Of a stretch of 64,000 bases of DNA, positions 9,137 to 17,130 are shown piece by piece (position 1 is the stretch's first letter; each line of letters begins with the position of its first letter). Both the position numbers and the translations under genes were made by a program. The DNA lies in NCBI GenBank assembly GCA_024998685.1, contig JACOEH010000024.1:1-64000 (forward strand). The letters run 5' to 3'. The DNA comes from Nitrospira sp. GTDB lineage: Bacteria > Nitrospirota > Nitrospiria > Nitrospirales > Nitrospiraceae. The notes below the pieces were generated by a model. The model did no database searches. It saw only the letters and a list, made by a program, of their open reading frames with translations, and had not been told where the DNA came from.

Positions 9137-10375
9137 ATGCCGGTCTATCAATACCAGGGATACCGAAATGACGGCGGAGCCGCGACCGGGATCATCGACG
9201 CGGAGAACGTCAAAGTCGCCCGACTCAAACTGAGGAAGGAAGGCGTCTATCCGACCGATGTCGTCGAGCAGGGCCAAGCGCCTGGCCGATCGCGAGAAAA
9301 AATTCACAGCCGCGCCGAGCGATCCATCGGTCGATCGGTCACCCTCAGCGCAACCGACCTGGCGCTCATGACCAGGCAGTTTGCGACACTGCTCGTGGCC
9401 GGGCTCCCATTGGTCGAAGCCCTCGGCGTCTTGGTGGACCAAGCCGAGAAGAAACCCATCAAGGCTCTCCTTGCCGATATCCGGGAACAAATCCGTGGAG
9501 GCAAAGCATTGAGCGCCGTCTTGGAGACATACGAAAAGGACTTTTCTCCCATCTATGTCCATATGGTACGAGCCGGTGAGGCCAGTGGCGCGCTGGATCA
9601 GATCTTGTTTCGGCTTGCAGAATTCTTGGAAAAACAACTCGCCTTGAGGAACAAGGTCACCAATGCGATGCTCTACCCGATCATCATGCTCGCGATCGGG
9701 TCGGTGATCCTTTTTTTCCTCATTACCTTTGTCGTTCCAAAGATCACGCTCGTGTTCGCGCAACAGAAACAAGCACTGCCCTGGCCGACCGTCGCCTTGA
9801 TGTCGGTCAGTCAGTTCTTTGCCGACTACTGGATGGTGTTGGCAGGACTTATTCTTGGAGGTCTCTATGCGACGCGGCGCTTCATCCGGACCGGAGCCGG
9901 GCGTATGATGGCGGACCGGTTGATCCTAAAGTCTCCCTTGATCGGAGACGTCGCGCGGATGGTATCGATTTCCCGGCTCACGAGCACCCTGGCCACGATG
10001 TTGGCCAGCGGAGTGCAATTGCTCGATGCGATGGATGTCTCGAAGCGTGTCATGAACAATAGGGTCCTGGAAGAAACGGTCGAGACGGCACGACAGAATA
10101 TCCGCGAGGGTGAGACGATCGCTGATCCATTGAAGCGAAGCGGTGAATTTCCGGCCCTGGTCACCCATATGATCGCCGTCGGTGAAAAAAGCGGTGAGAT
10201 GGAGGAGATGTTGCGCCGAGTCAGTCAAATCTACGACGGTGAAGTGGAACGGGTCATCGCCCGCTTGACCTCGCTCATGGAGCCCATCATGATCCTCGTC
10301 ATGGGCGCCATCGTTCTCTTCATCGTCGTCGCGATTCTCTTGCCGATTTTTGAAATGGGTCAGATGGTTCGGTAA
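9137..10375 (+). CDS. gspF: Type II secretion inner-membrane platform protein GspF
   Basis: 412 residues, normal for the family. It starts MPVYQYQGYRNDGG and has the FATLLVAGLPLVEAL and GEASGALDQIL signatures. There are three membrane helices, around IIMLAIGSVILFFLITFVV, a middle WMVLAGLILGGLYA, and a C-terminal MGAIVLFIVVAILLPIF. The GE.SG motif is repeated in each half (GEASG, GEKSG), as in all GspF/PilC proteins. It lies ~100 bases after gspE in the same direction. It forms the membrane platform against which GspE pushes pseudopilins. Confidence 0.95.
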   Translation: MPVYQYQGYRNDGGAATGIIDAENVKVARLKLRKEGVYPTDVVEQGQAPGRSREKIHSRAERSIGRSVTLSATDLALMTRQFATLLVAGLPLVEALGVLVDQAEKKPIKALLADIREQIRGGKALSAVLETYEKDFSPIYVHMVRAGEASGALDQILFRLAEFLEKQLALRNKVTNAMLYPIIMLAIGSVILFFLITFVVPKITLVFAQQKQALPWPTVALMSVSQFFADYWMVLAGLILGGLYATRRFIRTGAGRMMADRLILKSPLIGDVARMVSISRLTSTLATMLASGVQLLDAMDVSKRVMNNRVLEETVETARQNIREGETIADPLKRSGEFPALVTHMIAVGEKSGEMEEMLRRVSQIYDGEVERVIARLTSLMEPIMILVMGAIVLFIVVAILLPIFEMGQMVR

Positions 10376-10407
10376 AAACAGTGCTGAGGTCCGCGAGGTG
10401 ACGAATA

Positions 10408-10535
10408 CGGCGCACGGCGCGATGAAGAAAGAGCGCCACGTCCGTGCGCGCCGGCGAGTTGGTGAGCCGGCAGTATCCGAATCTTTTCACGTTTGCGGAC
10501 GGGCGCGAGATGGTGAGCGCCCAGTGTCTTCGTGA
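10408..10535. repeat. Dispersed intergenic repeat, copy 1
   Basis: This stretch, from GGCGCACGGCGCGATGA through GGTGAGCCGGCAGT to GCGCCCAGTG, matches 35251-35415 in the same orientation. The match is broken by small insertions in the second copy. Both copies sit between genes. No ends, target duplication or transposase are evident. Confidence 0.75.
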
Positions 10536-10595
10536 GAGATGAGTGATCTGTGATCAATGATGAGTGACGAGCGGAAAGGAACAGGGAGGCACTCG

Positions 10596-11150
10596 ATGAG
10601 CGAACAAGAGCAGACCACCAATCGGCAAACCATACCGTGGAGACAGAAGCAGAGGACTTTCTGTCCCCATCCATCACCCATCACCCATCACCCATCACGC
10701 CGTCATCTCTACGATGATCGCGGCTTTACATTCATCGAGATCATGGTCGTTGTGGCCATCTTGGCCATTCTCGCGGCGCTGGTCGTCCCGCGCATCATGG
10801 GCAGGACGGATGATGCCAAACGCACGGCGGCCAAAGTTCAGATTCGAAATATCGAAGGCGCGCTGCAACTGTACAAATTGGATAACGGTGTCTATCCCAC
10901 CACAGAACAGGGCCTCAAGGCGCTCATTGAAAAGCCCTCCGTCGGCGTGGTCCCGAAGAAATGGAAAATCGGCGGGTACCTACCGAAGCTTCCGGAAGAT
11001 CCCTGGGGCAATCCCTATAAGTATCTCAGTCCGGTCCAAAAGGGAGATTACAAAGTGGAGTATGAAATTACCTCTCTCGGGACGGACGGCGAGGTCGGCG
11101 GTGAAGGCGTCAACGCCGATATCACCAATTGGAATCTCGACAAAGAATAG
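10596..11150 (+). CDS. gspG: Type II secretion major pseudopilin GspG
   Basis: 184 residues with the prepilin cleavage motif DDRG/FTFIE, Glu at position 5, a hydrophobic helix (IMVVVAILAILAALVVPRI) and the GspG signature region YKLDNGVYPTTEQGL and DPWGNPYKY. GspG polymerises into the piston-like pseudopilus. ATG 10596 is chosen because GGGAGG lies seven bases upstream. The resulting leader is 43 residues, far longer than the usual 6-15, and its middle is encoded by a CCCATCA heptamer repeat. Processing by the prepilin peptidase is expected but unverified with such a leader. Confidence 0.9.
   Translation: MSEQEQTTNRQTIPWRQKQRTFCPHPSPITHHPSRRHLYDDRGFTFIEIMVVVAILAILAALVVPRIMGRTDDAKRTAAKVQIRNIEGALQLYKLDNGVYPTTEQGLKALIEKPSVGVVPKKWKIGGYLPKLPEDPWGNPYKYLSPVQKGDYKVEYEITSLGTDGEVGGEGVNADITNWNLDKE
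10671..10698. repeat. CCCATCA heptamer tandem repeat inside the gspG leader
   Basis: Roughly four consecutive CATCACC/CCCATCA units encode the PSPITHHPS part of the GspG leader. Similar TCACCC-like simple DNA appears elsewhere in the window, for example in the cheB linker. Confidence 0.7.
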
Positions 11151-11157
11151 GAACTCT

Positions 11158-11790
11158 GTGGTCACCGGTCATTGGTCATTGGAGAGAACAGTCGGGCATA
11201 AAACCTCTTCAGCAGGCTTCACCATGCTGGAAATGCTGATCGTCCTGTTTCTCCTGACCGTGGTCGTAGTGGTCGTCCTGCCTCGGATCAGTCTCGACGA
11301 GGACCTGAGCTCTACCGGACGGAAACTCGTCGGTGTCCTTCGAACTTTTCAAGGACTGGCGACCACGAGACAACAGCCCTTGAAGCTCTATCTCGATTTG
11401 GATCAGGGAACCTACTGGATGATGACGGTGGAGGGCAAGGAAGAACGGCTTCCGCTCGATCCCGCATGGAAGCTGCCTCGTTCGCTGCCTGAATCGGTCC
11501 GATTGACGGAAGTCTCCGTCGGACAAGACAAACATTTTTCCGGACGAGTCGACATCTCGTTTTTTGCCAACGGACGGATTGAGCCGGTCACGATGTACCT
11601 GATGGATACGAACAATAATCTCTTGGGGCTGGCGGTCGACTCATTGACGGGAGGGATCAGGGTCAGCGACGAGCGGCTCGACCCGCCCTTAAACCGGATC
11701 ATCCCCGACCGAGTCCGACTCCTCTTGAAACCGAACCAGCAAGCAGGAGCAGGAGCGCTGCCGAGCGGGTTGTTTCCGACTCAACAGTAG
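11158..11790 (+). CDS. gspH: Type II secretion pseudopilin GspH
   Basis: 210 residues from GTG 11158, preceded by AGGA five bases upstream and starting 7 bases after gspG stops. A prepilin motif SSAG/FTMLE with Glu5 and a long Val-rich helix (LIVLFLLTVVVVVVLP) mark it as a minor pseudopilin. Position between gspG and gspI supports GspH. The leader includes a GGTCATT simple repeat (VTGHWSLE). The same frame is open further upstream through gspG, but that part is only a shadow. Confidence 0.85.
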   Translation: MVTGHWSLERTVGHKTSSAGFTMLEMLIVLFLLTVVVVVVLPRISLDEDLSSTGRKLVGVLRTFQGLATTRQQPLKLYLDLDQGTYWMMTVEGKEERLPLDPAWKLPRSLPESVRLTEVSVGQDKHFSGRVDISFFANGRIEPVTMYLMDTNNNLLGLAVDSLTGGIRVSDERLDPPLNRIIPDRVRLLLKPNQQAGAGALPSGLFPTQQ

Positions 11791-11796
11791 GTCGCG

Positions 11797-12234
11797 ATGG
11801 CCCGAGATAGAAATCGAATCAAACACGGCGAAGGGGGATTCACGCTGCTCGAAGTGCTGTTGGCCATCGCCTTGCTGGCGATGGCGCTCCCGATTCTCCT
11901 CGGCCTCAGAAATTTCGACCTGGAGCTTCAGGAGAGAGCGTCCGAACTGACCGTCGCCACGCTCTTGGCCCAAGAGAAATTGCTGGAAACCGAGATTTCA
12001 GGACAATATGCCATCGGGGAAAGCACGGGAGAGTTTACGAGCATCCCGCTTGGAGCACAAATGACCATGCAGATCGCCCCGAGAGCAGTCGGATACACAT
12101 GGAAACGGACGATCGCGCCTACCCCGCTGGAGCTGATTCGTGAGATTCGGATCAAGGTCTCCTGGCTGCGCGGGGGACTGGAGGAAGCAGTAGAGGTCAG
12201 CACGTATGTCTTCGCCGGACGTCTCACGTTTTAA
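11797..12234 (+). CDS. gspI: Type II secretion minor pseudopilin GspI
   Basis: 145 residues with the prepilin motif GEGG/FTLLEVLLAIALLAMALP and a short globular domain containing TVATLLAQEKL, the GspI-type segment. It starts six bases after gspH and overlaps gspJ by 29 bases. GspI, J and K form the pseudopilus tip complex. Confidence 0.88.
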   Translation: MARDRNRIKHGEGGFTLLEVLLAIALLAMALPILLGLRNFDLELQERASELTVATLLAQEKLLETEISGQYAIGESTGEFTSIPLGAQMTMQIAPRAVGYTWKRTIAPTPLELIREIRIKVSWLRGGLEEAVEVSTYVFAGRLTF

Positions 12235-12829
12235 ATCCGAAGCGGGCTTTACGCTCGTTGAAGTCTTGGTAGCCATGGCTTTGCTGGGCATGATCGGGGC
12301 CATGGTCTTTGGGTCACTCGTCATGACTACGAACGCCGTGGAAGCCGGACGAGAGCATGCGGCGAAAGAACAGGCGATCAGAAGGATTTTGCGTCTCATG
12401 GCCGAGGAGATCTCCCTCAGTAAAGGCACTACCATATACCCTTGGGTTGGAACGAACGCGACACAAGACGGGCAACCGGCCGACATCCTGGCCTTCCTCG
12501 CGATGAGTCAAGAATTGAGCACGTCGACCGTCAAGGAAAGCGAGACCGTACGCGTGGTCTATACGCGCGAGCGTGATCGGCTGATTCGGTTCGTTCGTAG
12601 GAATCTCTATACGCTGACCGATACCAACGAAACGTTGGATCAGATGGAACTGGCCGATCGTGTCCAAGCCTTCAATATTCGATATTACGACGATCAGAAT
12701 CGCATCTGGATCGACGAATGGCCGGCTGTTTCCAAAATCCCCAAGGCCTTGTTGATTGAAGTGACGTTTCAATACCCCGATGCCGCCCCCTGGACGGTGC
12801 GGGAATGGGTGGCGATCGGCACATCATGA
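12206..12829 (+). CDS. gspJ: Type II secretion minor pseudopilin GspJ
   Basis: 207 residues with SEAG/FTLVEVLVAMALLGM and a GspJ-like body (REHAAKEQAIRRILRLMAEEI, VQAFNIRYYDD). Its last ~70 bases lie in an imperfect tandem duplication (12763-12985) that repeats the gspJ end and gspN start. The TGA stop overlaps an ATG of the small duplicated frame. Confidence 0.88.
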   Translation: MSSPDVSRFKSEAGFTLVEVLVAMALLGMIGAMVFGSLVMTTNAVEAGREHAAKEQAIRRILRLMAEEISLSKGTTIYPWVGTNATQDGQPADILAFLAMSQELSTSTVKESETVRVVYTRERDRLIRFVRRNLYTLTDTNETLDQMELADRVQAFNIRYYDDQNRIWIDEWPAVSKIPKALLIEVTFQYPDAAPWTVREWVAIGTS

Positions 12830-12985
12830 CCATCGCATGGCCTGAAGCATGGCGAGAAATCCCGGCGTGGATTGACGTGACGTTTCAAGACCCCGATGCC
12901 GTTCCAAGGAAGATGCGAGAATGGGGAGCGATCGGCACATCATGACCATCGCATGGCCCGAGGCATGGCGAGAAATCTTGGCGTG
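12763..12985 (+). repeat. Imperfect tandem duplication across the gspJ/gspN junction
   Basis: Two ~116-base units, each running from GTGACGTTTCAA.ACCCCGATGCCG through GCGATCGGCACATCATGACC to GGCGAGAAATC..GGCGTGG. The CATCATGACC marks are at 12823 and 12939. The first unit keeps the true end of gspJ, and the second keeps the true start of gspN. Confidence 0.9.
12826..12945 (+). pseudogene. Chimeric 39-codon frame created by the gspJ/gspN duplication
   Basis: It starts MTIAWPEAWREIPAW like GspN and ends MREWGAIGTS like GspJ. It overlaps gspJ by ATGA and ends within the start of gspN. It is most likely a by-product that may still pass ribosomes from gspJ to gspN. Confidence 0.6.
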
Positions 12986-13826
12986 GACGGTAGCCGGAGT
13001 CACCATCTTGGTGTTGGGCCTCATGGCCACTTTTCCGTACGGCATGCTGCAGACGCGGATCGTTGCGGAACTCAAGCGAGCCACCGGCATGGAGATCCGA
13101 GTTGCCGATTGGACCGTGGCGCTCCCCTTAGGGCTTGAATGGCGAAACGTCACCTTGTCTCAATCGAACGAGACCCAGCTTCAAGTGGCTGCGCTACAGG
13201 CCAAGCTCGAAGTCATGAAAGCGTTGGGCGGCACGCTTGGTCTCGATGTCGTCGCAAAGCTGAACGATACCGCTTCTCCGACCGGTCTCGCCAAAGGCAC
13301 CCTCACCGCTTCATCTTTTTCCTTGGCGAGTCCCGTCACGATCAAGGGACAGATTCAGCAAGTGGACCTTTCCAAAATCATCCGCCGTTACGTCACGCAC
13401 GGCACACTCAATGGAGATTTCTCCCATCGCGTCGATTCCGGGGAGGCGACGGTCACCACGATGAGGGGGGAAGGTCTGTGGACCGCCGAGGCGACTGATC
13501 TGGTGATCGATCAGATTCCTCTTGGAAACGGACGAACCCTGTCGCTCACATTCAGCAAAGTCTCGGCAGGACTCGCATGCCGCGACCTCCGCTGCGACGT
13601 GACACAACTGAAAGGCGACGGAATCGACGGCTCCTTTACGGGCGAAGGACACATCGCTATCCAGCAACCGATGCAACAGAGCCAATTGAATCTCACGGTG
13701 ACGGTCATTCCCGGCCCTGGATTTGCTTCGAAAGCCGGAACCCTAGGCCTCCCCTCGCCGCCTTCAGGAACGCCTATGACCGTCAAGATCGTCGGGACCT
13801 TGGCGCAGGCGAGGATTGCATTGTAA
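12942..13826 (+). CDS. gspN: Type II secretion protein GspN
   Basis: 294 residues. One N-terminal membrane helix (VAGVTILVLGLMATFPYGML) precedes a periplasmic beta-rich domain with repeating KGTLTASSF, GQIQQVDLSKI and GDGIDGSFTGEGHI segments, resembling the GspN family (AsmA-like fold). The ATG at 12942 is used because it marks the second duplicate unit. GspN is an optional part of the system with no firm function. Here it sits inside the operon between gspJ and gspL rather than at the end. Confidence 0.8.
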   Translation: MTIAWPEAWREILAWTVAGVTILVLGLMATFPYGMLQTRIVAELKRATGMEIRVADWTVALPLGLEWRNVTLSQSNETQLQVAALQAKLEVMKALGGTLGLDVVAKLNDTASPTGLAKGTLTASSFSLASPVTIKGQIQQVDLSKIIRRYVTHGTLNGDFSHRVDSGEATVTTMRGEGLWTAEATDLVIDQIPLGNGRTLSLTFSKVSAGLACRDLRCDVTQLKGDGIDGSFTGEGHIAIQQPMQQSQLNLTVTVIPGPGFASKAGTLGLPSPPSGTPMTVKIVGTLAQARIAL

Positions 13827-13944
13827 AGTACGGGCTGACGTTTTAGATTGCGGGTTGTTATGTTGCGGCTTCAGTGGACCTGACTATTCACTCGCACGTG
13901 AAATCCGAGACCAGAAATATGAAACGAATGTGGAAGCTTGATTC

Positions 13945-15528
13945 ATGGCCATTGTAAACGAATGCGTCGGGCTGGATATCGGACAAACAGGCTTGAAAGC
14001 CGTGCGTTTCCGCCGCCGCCTGAGTGGGCGCGAAACGATCGATTACTTCCAACATCCCATGCCGTTTTCCCGCCCCGAGGATCTCGAGCCGGCTCGACGT
14101 GTGAAGTCCCTGCGAGGATTCCTCTGGCAAAACGGGCTCTATGGCGCAGACCGGGTGGTGACCGCGATTCCTTGTCAGGATCTTTTCGTCAGAACCTTGT
14201 CCTTTCCCTTCAAGGATTCGACCAAGCTGGCTCAAGTCGTCCCCTTTGAGGTCGAGAATCTCGTCCCCATGCCGCTCGAAGATCTTGCGGTCGGAAGCCT
14301 GGTGTTGCCGCCGGGACAGACGGCGGAAGGCACACTCCGCGAGAGCAAGGGTTCGGATGTCCTGATCACCGCCGCACCGAGAGACAAGGTCGCGGAGCAT
14401 CTCCGGTTTCTGGCCCAAGCCGATGTTGAGCCCTCGGCGATCAATGTCGATGCAATGGCTCTCTTCTCCGTGACTCAATACCTCCAAGAAGAAGGAGCGT
14501 CCGTCCCGCAAGATCTGGCCATCATCGACGTCGGGGCGTCAAAGACGACGCTCTGCCTCGTGCAGGGAGGACGTCCCATGGTCCTCCGAACGATTCTGTG
14601 GGGCGGCAACCAACTGACGCATGCGTTGGCCGTCCGACACGCCTGTAGTTTCGCCGACGCAGAACGTCGGAAACGAACGATGGCCGTGGATCAAGTGGAC
14701 GGTCTACTCGAGCCGATCCTGAAAGAGCTCCGCATCACCTTGCAGGCCCATCTGGGAAACGAGCGCAGCCGAATGACGCACTGTTGGGTATGCGGAGGGG
14801 GAGCCAAGCTGCAAGAAGTCGGCGGCTATATCGCCCGCCGATTGGGACTCTATCCGGTCGGACCGCGACAGGGGTTCGGAGCTGAAGCTCCACGGGCATT
14901 TTCCATCGCGTTCGGCTTGGCGATTCACCCGAAGATCATCCGGCCGCGATGGCGATTCAAATCGACTCCCATGGAGCTCGCGCTCGATCTCAAAGACGTT
15001 GCCGACGCCGCTTCGCCGGACCGGGCCACGACCAAACAGGACCGCCGCCTGGCGATCGCCGCCGGGCTGGTCATTGCCGTCCTGTCGATCGTGGATTTCT
15101 CGATTCATTTCATGCTACGCGACCAACGTGTCGCTCGGCTCAAAACCTCGCTGCACAGCCAGTATGAACAATTCTTCGGAGCGGGTGCCGCGCCCGGAGA
15201 AGAGCTCGATCAAGCCCAGTACCGTCTCGGAGCCTTGGACAAAGCCCTCGCGGTCGTCGATACGGCTGACGGCAACGTGTTGCGCACACTCTCGACGTTC
15301 GTGAAGCAACTCCCGCCCGGAACGATGGTCAAGGTGCGCGAGTTGACCGTAGATGGAGCGGCCATCCTCATGGAGGGTGAGACCACCTCTTTCGACGCCG
15401 TGGAACGGCTCAAGCAAACCTTCGCGTCGAGCCCCCAATTGAAGGACGTCGCGGTGACGGAAACCCGGGTGGGCGCCGGTCCCAATCAAGTCGTGTTTCG
15501 AATCACCGTGACCGTGGAGAAATCATGA
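13945..15528 (+). CDS. gspL: Type II secretion protein GspL (PilM-PilN-like fusion)
   Basis: 527 residues. Residues 1-340 are an actin-like ATPase-fold domain resembling PilM (CVGLDIGQTGLKAV, QVVPFEVENLVPMP, LAIIDVGASKTTL). A single membrane helix (AIAAGLVIAVLSIVDFSIHF, about 365-385) and a PilN-like periplasmic domain follow. This layout is that of GspL, which recruits GspE to the membrane. It overlaps gspM by four bases (ATGA). Confidence 0.85.
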   Translation: MAIVNECVGLDIGQTGLKAVRFRRRLSGRETIDYFQHPMPFSRPEDLEPARRVKSLRGFLWQNGLYGADRVVTAIPCQDLFVRTLSFPFKDSTKLAQVVPFEVENLVPMPLEDLAVGSLVLPPGQTAEGTLRESKGSDVLITAAPRDKVAEHLRFLAQADVEPSAINVDAMALFSVTQYLQEEGASVPQDLAIIDVGASKTTLCLVQGGRPMVLRTILWGGNQLTHALAVRHACSFADAERRKRTMAVDQVDGLLEPILKELRITLQAHLGNERSRMTHCWVCGGGAKLQEVGGYIARRLGLYPVGPRQGFGAEAPRAFSIAFGLAIHPKIIRPRWRFKSTPMELALDLKDVADAASPDRATTKQDRRLAIAAGLVIAVLSIVDFSIHFMLRDQRVARLKTSLHSQYEQFFGAGAAPGEELDQAQYRLGALDKALAVVDTADGNVLRTLSTFVKQLPPGTMVKVRELTVDGAAILMEGETTSFDAVERLKQTFASSPQLKDVAVTETRVGAGPNQVVFRITVTVEKS

Positions 15529-16073
15529 CGCAGAGTTTTCGAGAACGCTGGCGCCAGATGTCGCAGCGTGAACGCACCCTCGTGCTGGCCGGCGGAATCG
15601 TGCTCGGACTCAGCCTCCTCTTCGTGCTGATCGTCGATCCTCTGTTGGACAGCCTGGATCGGCTCGAGCGCCAGGAGGTGCGGAAGCAGAAAGACCTGGC
15701 CGAATTGGCGGTGCTCGGTCAAACGTATCTCGCCAAACGGGATCGCTTGGCCAAATCCGAAAGCCGGATGCCGGGAGCCGACAGTCGTTTCTCCCTGGTG
15801 ACGTTCATGGAGGAAGCGGCCACTACCGCTCATGTGCGAGAGCGCATCACCGGCATGCAACCCCAACAACAATTGCCGGCGCAAGGCTACGAAGAAACGT
15901 CCGTCGATCTCCGGTTGGAAGGCATCCAATTGCCCGACTTATTGGCATTACTCATAGCCATTGATCAAGCCCCTTACGCTCTTCACGTTCGCCATCTGCA
16001 GATCCGTCCGAAATTTGATAATCCCGTCAATATCGACGCAACCGTTCGGGTCTTGAGTTATGCCAAAAGCTGA
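15525..16073 (+). CDS. gspM: Type II secretion protein GspM
   Basis: 182 residues: a short cytoplasmic start rich in Arg, one membrane helix (LVLAGGIVLGLSLLFVLIV), a coiled-coil and a small periplasmic ferredoxin-like domain. It overlaps gspL and gspK by 4 and 14 bases. GspM pairs with GspL in the platform. The call rests on topology and position as much as on sequence. Confidence 0.82.
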   Translation: MTQSFRERWRQMSQRERTLVLAGGIVLGLSLLFVLIVDPLLDSLDRLERQEVRKQKDLAELAVLGQTYLAKRDRLAKSESRMPGADSRFSLVTFMEEAATTAHVRERITGMQPQQQLPAQGYEETSVDLRLEGIQLPDLLALLIAIDQAPYALHVRHLQIRPKFDNPVNIDATVRVLSYAKS

Positions 16074-17004
16074 TGAACGCGGCATCGCGCTGCTCTTGGC
16101 GCTCCTGGTGCTGACGATTCTCACCGCCCTTATCCTTGAGTTCGATGCGGAAGCACGCCGGGAATATCGAGCCGCCGCCGCCTTTCGGGACGACTATAAG
16201 GCGGGCATGCTGACCCGCGCCGCCGTGCAGGCCGCGCGAGCCGTGCTGCAGCAGGATCTGTTGCGTGAAAAGATGACGGGGCAGAAATACGATGGGCCGA
16301 CCGATATCTGGGCCATGCCGATCAAAAATTATGCGATCGGAGATGGGTTCCTGACCGCACAGATCCAAGATGAGACGGGGAAATTCAACCTGAACGACCT
16401 CGCATCGACTTCGGGAGGCGACATTGAACAGAAGAAGAGGATTCTCCGAGCCAAGCGATTGTTCGAACTGCTCAGGATCAGCCCCAACCTGGTCGATGCC
16501 CTCATCGATTGGATGGATCAGGATGAAGTGCCTCAGCCGGCCGGTGCAGAGAGTCTTTACTATCAATCGCTGCGACCGCCCTATCGGTCCGCGAATAGTC
16601 CGTTACCCGGACTAGGAGATCTCCGGCTCATCAAGGGATTCACGCCGGAGATCATCGAGCGGATCACTCCCTACATCACGGTCTTCCCGCAGGAAGGAGG
16701 GGCGCCGATGAACGTCAACACCGCCGATCCCATCGTCCTTCAAACGCTGGACCCGAGCGTCACTCAATCCGTCGCACTGGAGATCGTCCAAGGCCGCCCC
16801 TACAAGACGAAAGTGGAACTCGATCGAGTTTCGAGCTTTCAAGAAATCGGGCGAACACTGAGAAATGACTACGATATCAGATCGGACTATTTCTCCGCAC
16901 GCCTTGCCGTCACCGTGAATGAAACGACCAAGTCCGCATGGGCCTTACTGAAGCGAGATGCCAGCAAGGGGGAGAGCACCGTCGAATACCTGCGGCTGCT
17001 CTAA
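16060..17004 (+). CDS. gspK: Type II secretion minor pseudopilin GspK
   Basis: 314 residues. The prepilin motif DERG/IALLLALLVL lacks Glu5, as is normal for GspK. The large domain has the GspK segments DETGKFNLNDL, LIDWMDQDE and NVNTADPIVLQTL. GspK caps the pseudopilus tip. It ends the operon; the next 126 bases before the convergent gene hold no clear terminator. Confidence 0.9.
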   Translation: MPKADERGIALLLALLVLTILTALILEFDAEARREYRAAAAFRDDYKAGMLTRAAVQAARAVLQQDLLREKMTGQKYDGPTDIWAMPIKNYAIGDGFLTAQIQDETGKFNLNDLASTSGGDIEQKKRILRAKRLFELLRISPNLVDALIDWMDQDEVPQPAGAESLYYQSLRPPYRSANSPLPGLGDLRLIKGFTPEIIERITPYITVFPQEGGAPMNVNTADPIVLQTLDPSVTQSVALEIVQGRPYKTKVELDRVSSFQEIGRTLRNDYDIRSDYFSARLAVTVNETTKSAWALLKRDASKGESTVEYLRLL

Positions 17005-17130
17005 TGACACGATATGAGGTTTCGAGGTTTCAAGATCCTCGTTGCTGGCTTCGCAGTGTGAATGTTGCGTTTTTGGATTTCCAGTTCCGTGCTGTTGGAA
17101 CACCAGAAACTCGCAACATGAAACTTGGCA

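Noticed and set aside
10350-10535. 61-codon frame across the intergenic repeat
   Set aside because: It begins inside gspF in another frame. The repeat copy at 35251 shows a similar reading, but neither copy has a believable start.
10714-11157. Long open frame upstream of and in frame with gspH
   Set aside because: It lies over gspG in another frame and lacks protein-like content. The GTG at 11158 with AGGA fits gspH.
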